The notes under the pieces were generated by a model. That model saw only the letters and a program-made list of their open reading frames with translations, was not told where the DNA came from and did not search any database. A stretch of DNA of 64,000 nt, taken from positions 1 to 64,000 of IMG/VR virus record IMGVR_UViG_3300050120_000115. The stretch is one strand, 5' to 3'. The stretch comes from a virus. The first letter of the stretch is position 1, and every line of letters begins with the position of its first letter. Position numbers and translations under genes: made by a program. Shown in pieces: positions 1 through 7,208 of the stretch.

Positions 1-32
1 TGAGTAGTGGTGGTCACGATGGCCGGGAGAGT

Positions 33-371
33 ATGGCCAGTGCCACCTACAAGGCCATCCACCCACACACCGGGGCAATTTACCACCTCACCCAGCCAGC
101 GGACACCACGTCCTACACGCGCACCTGTGGGTGTGTGGCCAAGCAACGTGGCGCACTGGGACGCACCCTAGAAATGGCCGTCGCGGGTAACGGGACCTCC
201 CAACACAGGCCGAGCACAATCACCGCCGCCCGTATCCTGAGCATGATTGAAAGTAAGCGAGACAACGCACAGGGCGTCCAGGTTGCCAAACGTGGCGTTT
301 GCTACGAGTTGCAACACAACACGGCAGTACGGGAGGTTGAAGGCATACGCGCCAAGTACCGACTGAAGTAA
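33..371 (+). CDS. hypothetical protein, 112 aa
   Basis: Unrecognised basic protein of 112 residues. It has one CxC pair near residue 32 (TCGCVA) and no membrane segment. It is read as a gene because it is open over most of the left edge and is followed 12 bases later by a strong intrinsic terminator, which fits the last gene of a rightward unit. ATG 33 has no strong ribosome site (GGGAGAGT lies just upstream). An antisense ORF covers the same bases but has no terminator or neighbour logic. Function unknown. Confidence 0.55.
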   Translation: MASATYKAIHPHTGAIYHLTQPADTTSYTRTCGCVAKQRGALGRTLEMAVAGNGTSQHRPSTITAARILSMIESKRDNAQGVQVAKRGVCYELQHNTAVREVEGIRAKYRLK

Positions 372-382
372 CACCTACTAGT

Positions 383-416
383 AAAAAGCCCGACCCTAAC
401 CCGGTCGGGCTTTTTT
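383..416 (+). terminator. intrinsic terminator
   Basis: AAGCCCGACC and GGTCGGGCTT form a GC-rich stem around a short loop (CTAACC), followed by a run of six T. The flanking A-run makes it potentially bidirectional. It closes the rightward gene at 33-371. Confidence 0.9.
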
Positions 417-884
417 ACTGTCTCAGTGACGATACCGGGGCAAGGACGGTCACGATGGGATGATGATTAATTGGTGGGGTGGGTGATTTTTTGGTCAGTC
501 GGTGGGGGGGTGTCATTTTATGCATGTATATGCATGATAAGTCAGCGCTAGAAAGCGTGATTAGGAAGTTTCGAGTGCGGTACGCAAGCAGATCTAATCC
601 CAATTTTCATACTAATGAACCAATGTTCATGATCAAAGGAGGGGGATGGGATCAAAAGCACTAGGATCGATGGATAGGGGCCTGTACTGGCTCAGTTCGT
701 CCGCTAAAGTGAAATAGGTACTGGGTACTTAAAATAGATTATAGAGGCTGAGAAGGGCGTACAGCGCGTCATAATGGTGCAAAAAGTTGACATGGGGGCC
801 ATAACCCTGAGAATTGGGAATTTAGATAACTCCGTAGGCCCCGACCAAAAATTTTAGGCAGAAGAAAATACCTCTATATTAGTC
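417..884. other. intergenic stretch without a convincing gene
   Basis: About 470 bases between the terminator and the next promoter. Short ORFs on both strands (about 60 codons) lack composition or context support. One 23-codon ORF at 646-717 (+) has a strong ribosome site (AAAGGAGGGGG directly before ATG) and may be a leader peptide. A TTGACA at 787-792 lacks a good -10. ATGCAT occurs twice around 521-535. Nothing else is recognisable. Confidence 0.5.
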
Positions 885-913
885 TTGACAACTGCACCAG
901 AGTGTGCTATACT
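885..913 (+). promoter_or_regulatory. strong sigma70-type promoter, extended -10
   Basis: TTGACA (885-890), 17 bases, then TGCTATACT with TATACT at 908-913. No ORF starts within 150 bases downstream, so it probably drives the structured RNA at 920-1072. The same TTGACA-N17-TGCTATACT design recurs across the window. Confidence 0.85.
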
Positions 914-919
914 GTAATT

Positions 920-1072
920 CTCGTCAACTACGGCCATCTTGAGAATGCGGAATCCGTAGCTATCCTTCCTGGCTGTTCGGGAATTGGATATAAGTGGACC
1001 GAGATAGGTTCAGCGTAGGGGGGTTGCTCCCCCGAAACCACCCAAACGTCTCAAGCGTAGGGTGGCGTCCAA
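920..1072 (+). ncRNA. candidate structured untranslated RNA
   Basis: Starts about 7 bases after the -10 of a consensus promoter and carries no ORF with a ribosome site. CTACGG (928-933) pairs with CCGTAG (954-959). GGGGG around 1018-1023 pairs with CCCCC (1029-1033) over a TTGCT loop. AGCGTAGGG occurs twice (1012-1020 and 1054-1062). It matches no RNA family I can name and has no terminator before the next promoter at 1104. It could be a small RNA or a long structured leader. Confidence 0.45.
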
Positions 1073-1103
1073 ATGCATGTTTGGAGCCCGGTACAATTTA
1101 GGG

Positions 1104-1132
1104 TTGACAACTGCTGCAAAATATGCTATGGT
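1104..1132 (+). promoter_or_regulatory. promoter of leaderless gene 1139-1402
   Basis: TTGACA (1104-1109), 17-base spacer, TGC then TATGGT (1127-1132). The expected start of transcription, 6-7 bases after the -10, falls on the ATG at 1139. Confidence 0.8.
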
Positions 1133-1138
1133 TGGATT

Positions 1139-1402
1139 ATGGGTACCGTTGATGAAACCGCTAATTTTCTGACCCGCGAGGCGTTAGAAGAACAAATACG
1201 CCTAGTAGAGGATGCGGAGATCCAGCCCGACTACTGGCCCACTCCCGAATGGTTGGCTATCCAGCGACACTACAATCCCGGATTCGATTTTCCCAGCGAA
1301 GCCTTATTGGATACGCAACAATGCTATGTAGATAAAATAGTGGAACTCAGCCGCCAGAGGGAATACGTAAAATCTCACTCGCGGGAATCCACCACTTCAT
1401 GA
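1139..1402 (+). CDS. hypothetical acidic protein, leaderless
   Basis: 87-residue protein, charged, with a Trp/Tyr-rich middle (DYWPTPEWLAIQ). An upstream in-frame ATG at 1073 lies before the promoter, so ATG 1139 is preferred. It sits 6 bases after the -10 box, so the mRNA would begin at the start codon without a ribosome site, a common arrangement in Actinobacteria. An intrinsic terminator follows at 1431. No family recognised. The single-gene transcription unit next to a structured RNA suggests an early or constitutive small gene, by inference only. Confidence 0.65.
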   Translation: MGTVDETANFLTREALEEQIRLVEDAEIQPDYWPTPEWLAIQRHYNPGFDFPSEALLDTQQCYVDKIVELSRQREYVKSHSRESTTS

Positions 1403-1430
1403 GCGGATCAATCAATCTCAATGATTTGAA

Positions 1431-1450
1431 CACCCTTTCGGGTGCTTTTT
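1431..1450 (+). terminator. intrinsic terminator
   Basis: CACCC-TTTC-GGGTG stem-loop (1431-1444), then C and five T. It ends the 1139-1402 unit and separates it from the converging leftward operon. Confidence 0.75.
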
Positions 1451-1493
1451 GAAAAAATGCCTTGATAGAAAGATAGCGCTATGAATCATATCC

Positions 1494-1838
1494 TTAACTG
1501 GGATAGTACAGGCAGGGGACATCGGCTTTCAAGAGGCGTCTTTCCATGTCAGCGGTCCCGCTCCCTCCAGAAAAAACTAGAGCTAAATCAACGTCGAGAT
1601 CAAGCATTTCTTGATTCCTTATTCCTCCAGCGGCTTTCCCATATTCGTTCCACTTGGCCGGGTGGGGCTCAGTTACATGACCTAGATACTTGGCAGATCG
1701 AGCGGCGATGGAGTCTGTTCCGTGCGCGGCACCGTGAACTAGAATGTCACCTTCCTGAAGATTATCTCGCACCGCACGGTATATCAGGATAAAGTCGTAG
1801 TTATCTCTGCCGCCAGTTACTAGGACCCGTCTACTCAT
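1494..1838 (-). CDS. DUF2493/YspA-like SLOG-family protein
   Basis: 114 residues starting MSRRVLVTGGRD, then LVHGAAHGTDSIA, a YGKAAGGIRNQEM motif and a late GGSGTADM motif. This is the usual DUF2493 pattern of the SLOG (nucleotide or ADP-ribose-type ligand) fold found in many phages. The family is thought to bind nucleotide-derived ligands; its role in phages is not established. It is the last gene of the leftward operon. Its ATG overlaps the stop of the upstream small gene (TAATG). The rightward ORF across the same bases is a shadow. Confidence 0.8.
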   Translation of the reverse strand: MSRRVLVTGGRDNYDFILIYRAVRDNLQEGDILVHGAAHGTDSIAARSAKYLGHVTEPHPAKWNEYGKAAGGIRNQEMLDLDVDLALVFSGGSGTADMERRLLKADVPCLYYPS

Positions 1839-1999
1839 TACTTCTTTGTATCTTTATGTCCATAGACGTAAGCGGATCGTATAATGATAATCTCCATAAT
1901 GCCTAGGCATACTACCGCAATTCCGAACGCTGGATTAATGAACATCGCGGCAAGAAGGCAAGGCAGGATAAAAAAGAAGAATCCGAAGAAGGCTATCAT
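1838..1999 (-). CDS. small membrane protein, 53 aa
   Basis: Short ORF beginning MIAFFGFFFFILPCLL with two hydrophobic stretches (about residues 2-19 and 24-40) and a basic C-terminus (GHKDTKK). Its start overlaps the stop of the gene before it (ATGA at 1996-1999) and its stop overlaps the start of the SLOG gene (TAATG). This double coupling is strong evidence for translation despite the small size. Function unknown. Confidence 0.7.
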   Translation of the reverse strand: MIAFFGFFFFILPCLLAAMFINPAFGIAVVCLGIMEIIIIRSAYVYGHKDTKK

Positions 2000-2196
2000 G
2001 CGTCCACGTACACTTCTGTTTCTTGTTGAAACCTAAACTCTTCCACTTTGCATCTTCCTTCTACTAGGTCCTCATGATCCCATGGGATGTTATTATTGAT
2101 CTTTAGTTCACGAATTATCTTATTCAATTTCAATATCTTTCCCTCTAGCCGCAAAATGTTTGGAGCTTCAGGACTTGAATATGTTGGTATTCTCAT
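1996..2196 (-). CDS. hypothetical protein, 66 aa
   Basis: Charged protein with a central helical Leu/Ile/Lys-rich stretch (about residues 15-35) that may form a short coiled coil. No family recognised. Its ATG overlaps the RtcB stop codon (TAATG) and its stop overlaps the next start (ATGA), so it is part of the RtcB operon. Confidence 0.65.
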   Translation of the reverse strand: MRIPTYSSPEAPNILRLEGKILKLNKIIRELKINNNIPWDHEDLVEGRCKVEEFRFQQETEVYVDA

Positions 2197-4301
2197 TATT
2201 TGACTCCTTTATAATTTAGGATTTGATGGAGACGATGATCGATGCGGGTTAGTTCCTTCTGGTTCTCCATAACTTCGTCAATAGATTTGTAGGCTAGCGG
2301 AGATTCATCGAGCAGTTGCTCAGCGTCTCTGTCATTCCACGACTTTCCTGCCATGGCCTCATTAAGTCCTTCAACTGTTAGGGTCTTCTTTGCGGCCCCC
2401 CGAGACAAACGACGACCAGCCCCGTGAGAAGACGAGTTGAATGACTGCGGGTTGCCAAGTCCGGTAGTGATGAAGGAGGCCGCTCCCATACTTCCCGGAA
2501 TAACTCCCCGGTCGCCCTTGTCGGCTTTGATTGCCCCCTTGCGTGTTACCCATAATCTCTTCCCATCGTAAGTCTCTTGCGCTGTGAAGTTATGGTGGCA
2601 GTTGATCTTCTCCTCTGCCTTAACGCCCTCGCCGTCGAAACCATTTTTATTCATGAAGTTTTGTACGGCCTCGAATGCGCCGTTCATCATAACCTCACGG
2701 TTCTGTAGAGCCCATGACTGAGCCCATAGAAGGTCAGCAATATAGGCGTTGAAGTCCTTATTCCCCTCCAAGAAGTATGCAAGATCGGGGTCAGGTAGCC
2801 TCTCACCCATCTCTTGCATAAGGGTCTTGGCGATTTTGATATGGTACGTCGCCAGTTGATTTCCAATTCCCCGAGAGCCAGAATGGAGAACTAGCCATAC
2901 ACGATCTAATTCGTCTAAGCATACCTCCACAAAGTGGTTACCAGCACCTAGGGTTCCCATCTGGTCGGTAATCGTGTTGATCTGTTTTCCAGTAAGCTTC
3001 GTAGATCCGTTATATGACGGAACCTTTTTGGTATGGCGCATACGATCCCAGTCAGAGGCGAACTCGTGTCCTTGGCCAACGCCGGAAGGAACAGCCTTAC
3101 GAATCAGGCCATGTAACTCTCCAAGGTCGTCAGGTAGATCGTTAGAGGTAAGATTTAGACGCATAGCGATCATCCCGCAGTTGTGTACGAACACTCCAGC
3201 AGCCAGTGCAAAGTTACCGAACTCTGGAACGTTCAGACAATATACGTCTTCAGTATTAGAAGTAATCTCTACAGAGATTACTTTGTGGTTAGACATCGCA
3301 TGTTCACGCTGCTTATGCCAACGATGGGAAGCAAGGTTTTTGCTTTCTTCTCCACAGTCATCGCAAACTTTAGTGCTTACGTTTGCTTTGGCCAAAAACG
3401 GCGCTCCTCGCTCTCCGTTACCGGCTACAGAAGCTATCCACTCTTCGTGATGTTCTTCCATATAACGAGTAATGTTTTCAGTTCCAACACGAGCACGCTT
3501 CCCCTTTATTATGGGGTTAGCGTTAGAAACCCTCATGCCTTCAAGACGCTTTTCCTGAAATAGCAGATCACTATTATCAAACTTCTTTCCCACAGATCGG
3601 TGGTAAGCAGAATGAGCGGCAGCTGTCATTGAAGTAAGGTTTTCGATACGGTTATCGAAGTGGCAGTGGTTTAGGTGATGCACAACATCACCTTTCTGTG
3701 CAGGGCCATTGAATTGTTCCCATATACGAACATGGGTCATCTTACCATCGCCAGTTCCGGTGTGAGCACTCTCATAGCCATCACGGGTTGACCACTTGCG
3801 ATATAGGGGCATTAGACTATCATTGAACTTTAGGTCTTTAGCTTCTCTGTACGTACCGTCTCTTAGCATAAACTGGTGATCAGGAGTGCAGACGATCTCT
3901 TCTCCACCAGAAATTATTACACGCATTAACCCCGCGTTTTGTCGTGTCAGGTGTGCCGTAGCAAGACCTGCAACAATTTCATGGTTTTCATCAAGAGAAT
4001 AAACCCAAAAAGGGTCACGCCCTACAAGGTTTTTTAAGGTCTCTTGTCTGCCGTCAAGGAGTGGCACTTTTGTATCACCAACAAAACAGCCGATATCCAC
4101 ACCTACCGCATAAGGAATTATTGCCCCATCTGTTGCAATTACGGAACCAACTGGTACACCGTATCCCTGGTGACCGTCAGCCATAACCGCTACTGGCTTA
4201 GCGACGAACGGAAGCTTGGCTACATTAGTAGCCTGCTGTACGGCACCGGCCTCCAAATTAGGGTCCCAGCTCAGTACATCTGGTGTTAATAGTTCTGGCA
4301 T
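2196..4301 (-). CDS. rtcB: RtcB-type RNA-splicing ligase with in-frame intein
   Basis: RtcB joins RNA 2',3'-cyclic-phosphate (or 3'-phosphate) ends to 5'-OH ends, using GTP and Mn. The flanking halves carry the family signatures: MADGHQGYGVPVGSV, VDIGCGM (split by the intein), GTLGAGNHFVEV, HSGSRGIGN, and GSMGAASF followed by SSHGAGRRLSR with the guanylylated histidine. Without the intein the protein is about 398 residues, normal for RtcB. ATG 4301 is chosen (GCAAGGAAC upstream); a longer in-frame ORF would overlap the gene at 4304. Adjacent phage tRNA genes suggest tRNA repair or processing, which is inference. Confidence 0.92.
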   Translation of the reverse strand: MPELLTPDVLSWDPNLEAGAVQQATNVAKLPFVAKPVAVMADGHQGYGVPVGSVIATDGAIIPYAVGVDIGCFVGDTKVPLLDGRQETLKNLVGRDPFWVYSLDENHEIVAGLATAHLTRQNAGLMRVIISGGEEIVCTPDHQFMLRDGTYREAKDLKFNDSLMPLYRKWSTRDGYESAHTGTGDGKMTHVRIWEQFNGPAQKGDVVHHLNHCHFDNRIENLTSMTAAAHSAYHRSVGKKFDNSDLLFQEKRLEGMRVSNANPIIKGKRARVGTENITRYMEEHHEEWIASVAGNGERGAPFLAKANVSTKVCDDCGEESKNLASHRWHKQREHAMSNHKVISVEITSNTEDVYCLNVPEFGNFALAAGVFVHNCGMIAMRLNLTSNDLPDDLGELHGLIRKAVPSGVGQGHEFASDWDRMRHTKKVPSYNGSTKLTGKQINTITDQMGTLGAGNHFVEVCLDELDRVWLVLHSGSRGIGNQLATYHIKIAKTLMQEMGERLPDPDLAYFLEGNKDFNAYIADLLWAQSWALQNREVMMNGAFEAVQNFMNKNGFDGEGVKAEEKINCHHNFTAQETYDGKRLWVTRKGAIKADKGDRGVIPGSMGAASFITTGLGNPQSFNSSSHGAGRRLSRGAAKKTLTVEGLNEAMAGKSWNDRDAEQLLDESPLAYKSIDEVMENQKELTRIDHRLHQILNYKGVK
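3180..4088 (-). other. intein with HNH homing-endonuclease domain inside RtcB
   Basis: 303 residues inserted in the metal-binding motif VDIG|C. It begins with Cys (CFVGDTKV, block A), has TPDHQF (block B), and ends VYCLNVPEFGNFALAAGVFVHN followed by extein Cys (C-terminal HN|C junction). The centre holds an HNH motif (VVHHLNHCHFDNRIENL) and a Zn-type CDDCGE near the end. All splice residues are present, so splicing should be active. Insertion at the most conserved active-site motif is typical of inteins. Confidence 0.93.
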
Positions 4302-4303
4302 TG

Positions 4304-4456
4304 TTAGTAGTTCCTTGCTCCGATGTCCATAAATAAGTATCCAACTAAGTAAGATCCTATCATGAATACGTAACGCCATGTTGGTATATGTGTTAAGAAT
4401 AGTTCGGTTCCAAATACCATAGACATACCTGCTGGGATTTTGTATCTAAGCTTCAT
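4304..4456 (-). CDS. small membrane protein, 50 aa
   Basis: Starts MKLRYKIPAGMSM, with one or two membrane helices (FGTELFLTHI and WRYVFMIGSYLVGYLFM). ATG 4456 is chosen over an in-frame upstream ATG because AGGGGAAATCG precedes it. The stop lies 2 bases before the RtcB start, so the RtcB ribosome site is inside this gene. Function unknown. Confidence 0.65.
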   Translation of the reverse strand: MKLRYKIPAGMSMVFGTELFLTHIPTWRYVFMIGSYLVGYLFMDIGARNY

Positions 4457-4478
4457 CGATTTCCCCTTCTTATGAAAC

Positions 4479-5420
4479 TCATAGTTCAATCCCTGCGTGG
4501 CCAATGCACTCTAATGCCTGATTTTTCAAGTCCTCAGGTGAGCCTTCGTTTTGAATATTGTAGTCCTCAAATCCAAGTGATGCGGTCTCTGAGATGTGAT
4601 CATTTATAGGTCCATAGCCTTTACGATTTACACGGATTATTACTCCACCGCGCTCCTTAATGGACGAGCACTCATTTGGAAAACGGCAATCAGAAATAAC
4701 AAGTCGTGCATTGTTGGGTGAGTTGAGCAATGCATCTACCCATACATTATCTCCCAAAACACTGCGTCCAGCATCAGTACCTAAACGCTGTAAGAGCTGT
4801 CGTATCTCAGGAACTTCTTTCTTGGCTGTCTCCCAGCCATAGAAATCCACATAATCCCTGACTCTAACGACACCGTTGTTACCAAAATTGTCACCAACCT
4901 TTGCCCAGTTGGGCGCGGGGAGGATGGGATTCAGAGCATACAGCATAGAACGAAGATTATCTGCAAATCCCTTACGTTGAAAATTGAAATCACCAACAAG
5001 TAGATTAGCTAAAGTATCCTTACCAACTTGAGCGTATCCAGTCAGACCAATAAGAAGTTCCTTCTCTAAGTAAGAGTTGTCTGCGTCAACACGGTACATA
5101 TCTAGCTTAAGTTTTCCGGCGAATGCGCGCTCCAGTGCAGCACCTTTACTATGTTGCCAGCCGGGGATGAAGGCAATAGCAGAACACTCCGTCAATGCCC
5201 TATAGTCACGTACCATAGCAGCATGATAGTCTTCTGCCGTGAAATCCCTATTCTCCCACTCTGGGTCATTGGGATCATGTCCCGCTTGCCTATCTAAATC
5301 AGCAGGAGAAATAGCGTCCCATCCGTTGTCACGCAAGAACTGTGCATTACGGTCAAAGGCAGGGAAGTTAGATTTCTCATATCCGGTCATACCGCCTGCA
5401 ACATAGATTCTCTTGTTCAT
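4479..5420 (-). CDS. DUF4406 domain fused to deoxynucleotide monophosphate kinase
   Basis: 313 residues with two modules. Residues 1-105 (MNKRIYVAGGMTGYEKSNFPAF ... CSAIAFIPGW) match DUF4406, a deoxyribosyltransferase-like fold found beside phage nucleotide genes. Residues from about 118 onward have a P-loop GLTGYAQVGKDT and a lid-like SDCRFPNE region, as in T4 gp1-type dNMP kinases that make dNDPs for phage DNA. ATG 5420 overlaps the preceding stop (ATGA). The two activities are often neighbours, so the fusion is noteworthy. No sign of frameshift. Confidence 0.8.
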   Translation of the reverse strand: MNKRIYVAGGMTGYEKSNFPAFDRNAQFLRDNGWDAISPADLDRQAGHDPNDPEWENRDFTAEDYHAAMVRDYRALTECSAIAFIPGWQHSKGAALERAFAGKLKLDMYRVDADNSYLEKELLIGLTGYAQVGKDTLANLLVGDFNFQRKGFADNLRSMLYALNPILPAPNWAKVGDNFGNNGVVRVRDYVDFYGWETAKKEVPEIRQLLQRLGTDAGRSVLGDNVWVDALLNSPNNARLVISDCRFPNECSSIKERGGVIIRVNRKGYGPINDHISETASLGFEDYNIQNEGSPEDLKNQALECIGHAGIEL

Positions 5421-6124
5421 CGTCCGTCTGCCCATTCCAGAGAAGATTTTAGGTCGAATAACTCGTCATAGGTCTCACGCCATTTATCACGCCACCAATT
5501 GGCGCGCTCTGTTTCCGCCTCTACGTCAGCATCAACATTTAGTGGTGGAGTCTTGATCTTAGGAGCCTTAATACCGTAGTGATTCAGGGTATCGAGATTA
5601 GCCTGGGCCACAGCCTTCCAGTAGGAGATTTCCTTCTTGCGACCCTTGGCCTGCTCTGTAAGCATATCGAGTTGCTTCCTCTGGTCCTTCACTCGGCGCT
5701 GAAGATTTTTACGCTCTACAGCTTTTGGCCCCTCTTGTGCAACTTCTTCAGCATGAAACTCCGAATAGTCAACATCCATTAAATTGTGGACGCCTGGGGA
5801 GACGGGATCTTTTGGTGCATATTGGTCATACCATCTTGTTCCATTCCCGTTTTCGGCGGGGGAAGACTGGGATTTATGAAACTCGCGCTCAGCGATGAAA
5901 CCACCCACCTCCTCTTTAAGAGCTTCCAACTCATCAACCGTCTCATTATGGATCTTCGCCATTGCGTCCCATTCCGCGATGGGGAAAATAACGGCAACAG
6001 AAGCACGAGTCGCAGGATCACACACGAGGACCGAAGGCCCACCATGATGCTCTATCGCACGCATAACTGCGTAGGCTGTATTACGATCCTCAAGTTGCTG
6101 GACCAAGGGATTTCTATCTGCCAT
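5417..6124 (-). CDS. hypothetical coiled-coil protein
   Basis: 235 residues. The N-terminal part is compact (MADRNPLVQQLEDRNTAYAV). Long charged helices occupy about residues 60-85 and 130-175 (ERKNLQRRVKDQRKQLDML), consistent with coiled coil. The C-terminus has a Trp-rich segment (RANWWRDKWRETYDEL). Start ATG 6124 has GGAGG 8 bases upstream and a promoter at 6151-6179. It is the first gene of the leftward RtcB operon. No family recognised. Confidence 0.7.
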   Translation of the reverse strand: MADRNPLVQQLEDRNTAYAVMRAIEHHGGPSVLVCDPATRASVAVIFPIAEWDAMAKIHNETVDELEALKEEVGGFIAEREFHKSQSSPAENGNGTRWYDQYAPKDPVSPGVHNLMDVDYSEFHAEEVAQEGPKAVERKNLQRRVKDQRKQLDMLTEQAKGRKKEISYWKAVAQANLDTLNHYGIKAPKIKTPPLNVDADVEAETERANWWRDKWRETYDELFDLKSSLEWADGR

Positions 6125-6150
6125 TGTTTTCCTCCACTTAGAATAAGTAA

Positions 6151-6179
6151 AGGTTACCACAGAAAAGCTAATAAGTCAA
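6151..6179 (-). promoter_or_regulatory. promoter for leftward operon 6124-1494
   Basis: On the minus strand TTGACT (6179-6174), 17 bases, TGG then TAACCT (6156-6151). The -10 is weaker than others in the window but retains the TG extension. Confidence 0.6.
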
Positions 6180-6205
6180 TAGTGAATTTTGGTTTGGGAG
6201 AAGAA

Positions 6206-6281
6206 TGGCCCCACGGGAAGGATTTGAACCTTCTAACTATAGACTAACTCAGTAATCCACTCCGTCCTAGTATGAAGTGGT
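6206..6281 (-). tRNA. tRNA-Leu(GAG), tentative
   Basis: T-arm GAAGG-TTCAAAT-CCTTC and 3' CCGTGGG-G with CCA encoded. The anticodon arm GGATT/AGTCT encloses CTGAGT(T), giving GAG. The D-arm would be ACT-AGGACGG-AGT. The acceptor pairs only in part (CCAC/GTGG). A better 5' match, CCCACGC, lies farther upstream at about 6316-6322 but would make a 117-base molecule. The variable arm is short for leucine. Probably a tRNA; identity uncertain. Confidence 0.4.
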
Positions 6282-6324
6282 CCGTTATTCTAGCCATCAC
6301 GCATCACCGAACTACGCGTGGGAA

Positions 6325-6398
6325 TGGTCCGGGCGGCAGGGAATGATCCTACGGGGGCAAATTTATAAGATTTGCTTGAATGACCAATTCACACCCGG
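6325..6398 (-). tRNA. tRNA-Ile(TAT)
   Basis: Acceptor CCGGGTG/CGCCCGG, D-arm GAAT/ATTC, and a 6-bp anticodon stem GCAAAT/ATTTGC with loop CTTATAA (anticodon TAT, AUA codon). CCA is encoded. The T-loop is ATCATTC rather than TTCRANN, with A54 and T58 exchanged relative to the canonical T54-A58. Confidence 0.65.
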
Positions 6399-6400
6399 TC

Positions 6401-6475
6401 TGGTAGGGAATGCAGGAATCGGACCCGCACCTGGTAGGTAGAAACTACTAGCTCTATCCATTAAGCTAATTCCCC
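6401..6475 (-). tRNA. tRNA-Arg(TCT)
   Basis: Acceptor GGGGAAT/ATTCCCT, D-arm with AATGGATA, anticodon loop TTTCTAC (TCT, AGA codon). CCA is encoded, as in the two tRNAs to its left. Confidence 0.75.
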
Positions 6476-6653
6476 AAGTTGGTTACTTTCCGGGTAACCA
6501 CTCCTCTGAGACTGTGAGTACCACCCACCTTCATCTCAGCACTCCTGATTTCCCGCCATGAATATTCTTCTGGTTAGGAAGACTCCTCTAGCTCTTTAGC
6601 GTCTAGCACTCTGCCCTCACACGGCACCGGTACGTCATTTGTGTTCGATATCA
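6476..6653 (-). other. leader between promoter and first tRNA
   Basis: About 178 bases transcribed ahead of tRNA-Arg(TCT). No convincing tRNA or gene. Local hairpins are GGTTAC/GTAACC (6481-6499), CTGAG/CTCAG around 6516-6549, and TCTTC/GAAGA around 6568-6584. A 22-codon ORF with an AGGAG site is possible but unsupported. Confidence 0.4.
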
Positions 6654-6682
6654 AGTGTAGCATATTTTGCGACAGTTGTCAA
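6654..6682 (-). promoter_or_regulatory. tRNA promoter, leftward
   Basis: Minus-strand TTGACA (6682-6677), 17 bases, TGC then TACACT (6659-6654). It is divergent from the rightward promoter beginning at 6690 and would transcribe the tRNAs at 6475-6206. Confidence 0.85.
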
Positions 6683-6689
6683 GTAATAC

Positions 6690-6718
6690 TTGCAATTTTT
6701 AAAAAGATATGCTATACT
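6690..6718 (+). promoter_or_regulatory. promoter of gene 6769-6951, rightward
   Basis: TTGCAA (6690-6695), 17 bases, TGC then TATACT (6713-6718). Back-to-back with the leftward tRNA promoter. Confidence 0.8.
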
Positions 6719-6768
6719 AATCATATCAGTATAGAGAATCGCTAATATTTATTGAGAAAGGTTGCATC

Positions 6769-6951
6769 ATGAACTTCCACAAAATTAGCTTCTATCGGAC
6801 GGTAGCGGCTATATGCTTTGCGATAATGGCTTTCCTCGTTGTTCCGCCGATTACACTTTTTTTCACCGTTACCTGGCCGTTCCTTTTGGCTATCGGGCTG
6901 TTCTTCTGGGTAATCGATGGAATCATTAGCAAGAAGCCGCCGACTCCGTAA
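6769..6951 (+). CDS. small membrane protein, 60 aa
   Basis: MNFHKISFYRTV followed by two hydrophobic helices (about residues 11-30 and 34-53, ending LFFWVIDGII) and a KKPPTP tail. It is the only rightward gene inside the leftward tRNA array and has its own promoter, with a 45-base leader and a GAAAGG site 8 bases before ATG. The ORF ends 4 bases before the 3' end of tRNA-Gln(CTG) on the other strand. Function unknown. Confidence 0.7.
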   Translation: MNFHKISFYRTVAAICFAIMAFLVVPPITLFFTVTWPFLLAIGLFFWVIDGIISKKPPTP

Positions 6952-6955
6952 TTTG

Positions 6956-7028
6956 CTCCCCACCAAGGATTCGAACCTCAAACTGTTGATTCAGAGTCAA
7001 CTATGTTAGCCAGTTACACCAACGGGGA
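6956..7028 (-). tRNA. tRNA-Gln(CTG)
   Basis: Acceptor TCCCCGT/GTGGGGA, anticodon arm GTTGA-CTCTGAA-TCAAC (CTG), T-arm with TTCGAAT. CCA not encoded (GCA follows). Confidence 0.9.
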
Positions 7029-7040
7029 ATGTTTACTGCG

Positions 7041-7126
7041 CGGAAGATACAGGACTTGAACCTGTACGCCCTATGAAGGACGGATGGATTAGCAATCCAC
7101 TGCGCTACCAGTTACGCCAATCTTCC
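7041..7126 (-). tRNA. tRNA-Ser(GCT)
   Basis: Acceptor GGAAGAT/ATCTTCC, anticodon arm GTGGA-TTGCTAA-TCCAT (GCT), long variable arm CCGTCCTTCATAGGGCG, T-arm ACAGG-TTCAAGT-CCTGT. Class II form fits serine. Confidence 0.9.
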
Positions 7127-7131
7127 ATTTG

Positions 7132-7208
7132 CTTAGGGTCTAGGCTTCGAACCTAGAGTTATGTCCTATTTCAAAGATAGGCGAGTCTACCAATTCCTCC
7201 AACCCTAA
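7132..7208 (-). tRNA. tRNA-Gln(TTG)
   Basis: Perfect acceptor TTAGGGT/ACCCTAA, anticodon arm CCTAT-CTTTGAA-ATAGG (TTG), T-arm CTAGG-TTCGAAG-CCTAG. Its 5' end overlaps the stop codon of gene 7205-7396. Confidence 0.9.

Noticed and set aside
1481-1792. Rightward 103-codon ORF opposite the SLOG gene
   Set aside because: The minus-strand SLOG protein has clear family motifs and operon overlaps; the opposite frame has none.
6541-6600. Possible tRNA with TCTTC-CTAACCA-GAAGA anticodon arm in the leader
   Set aside because: No T-arm or acceptor pairing could be found around it.
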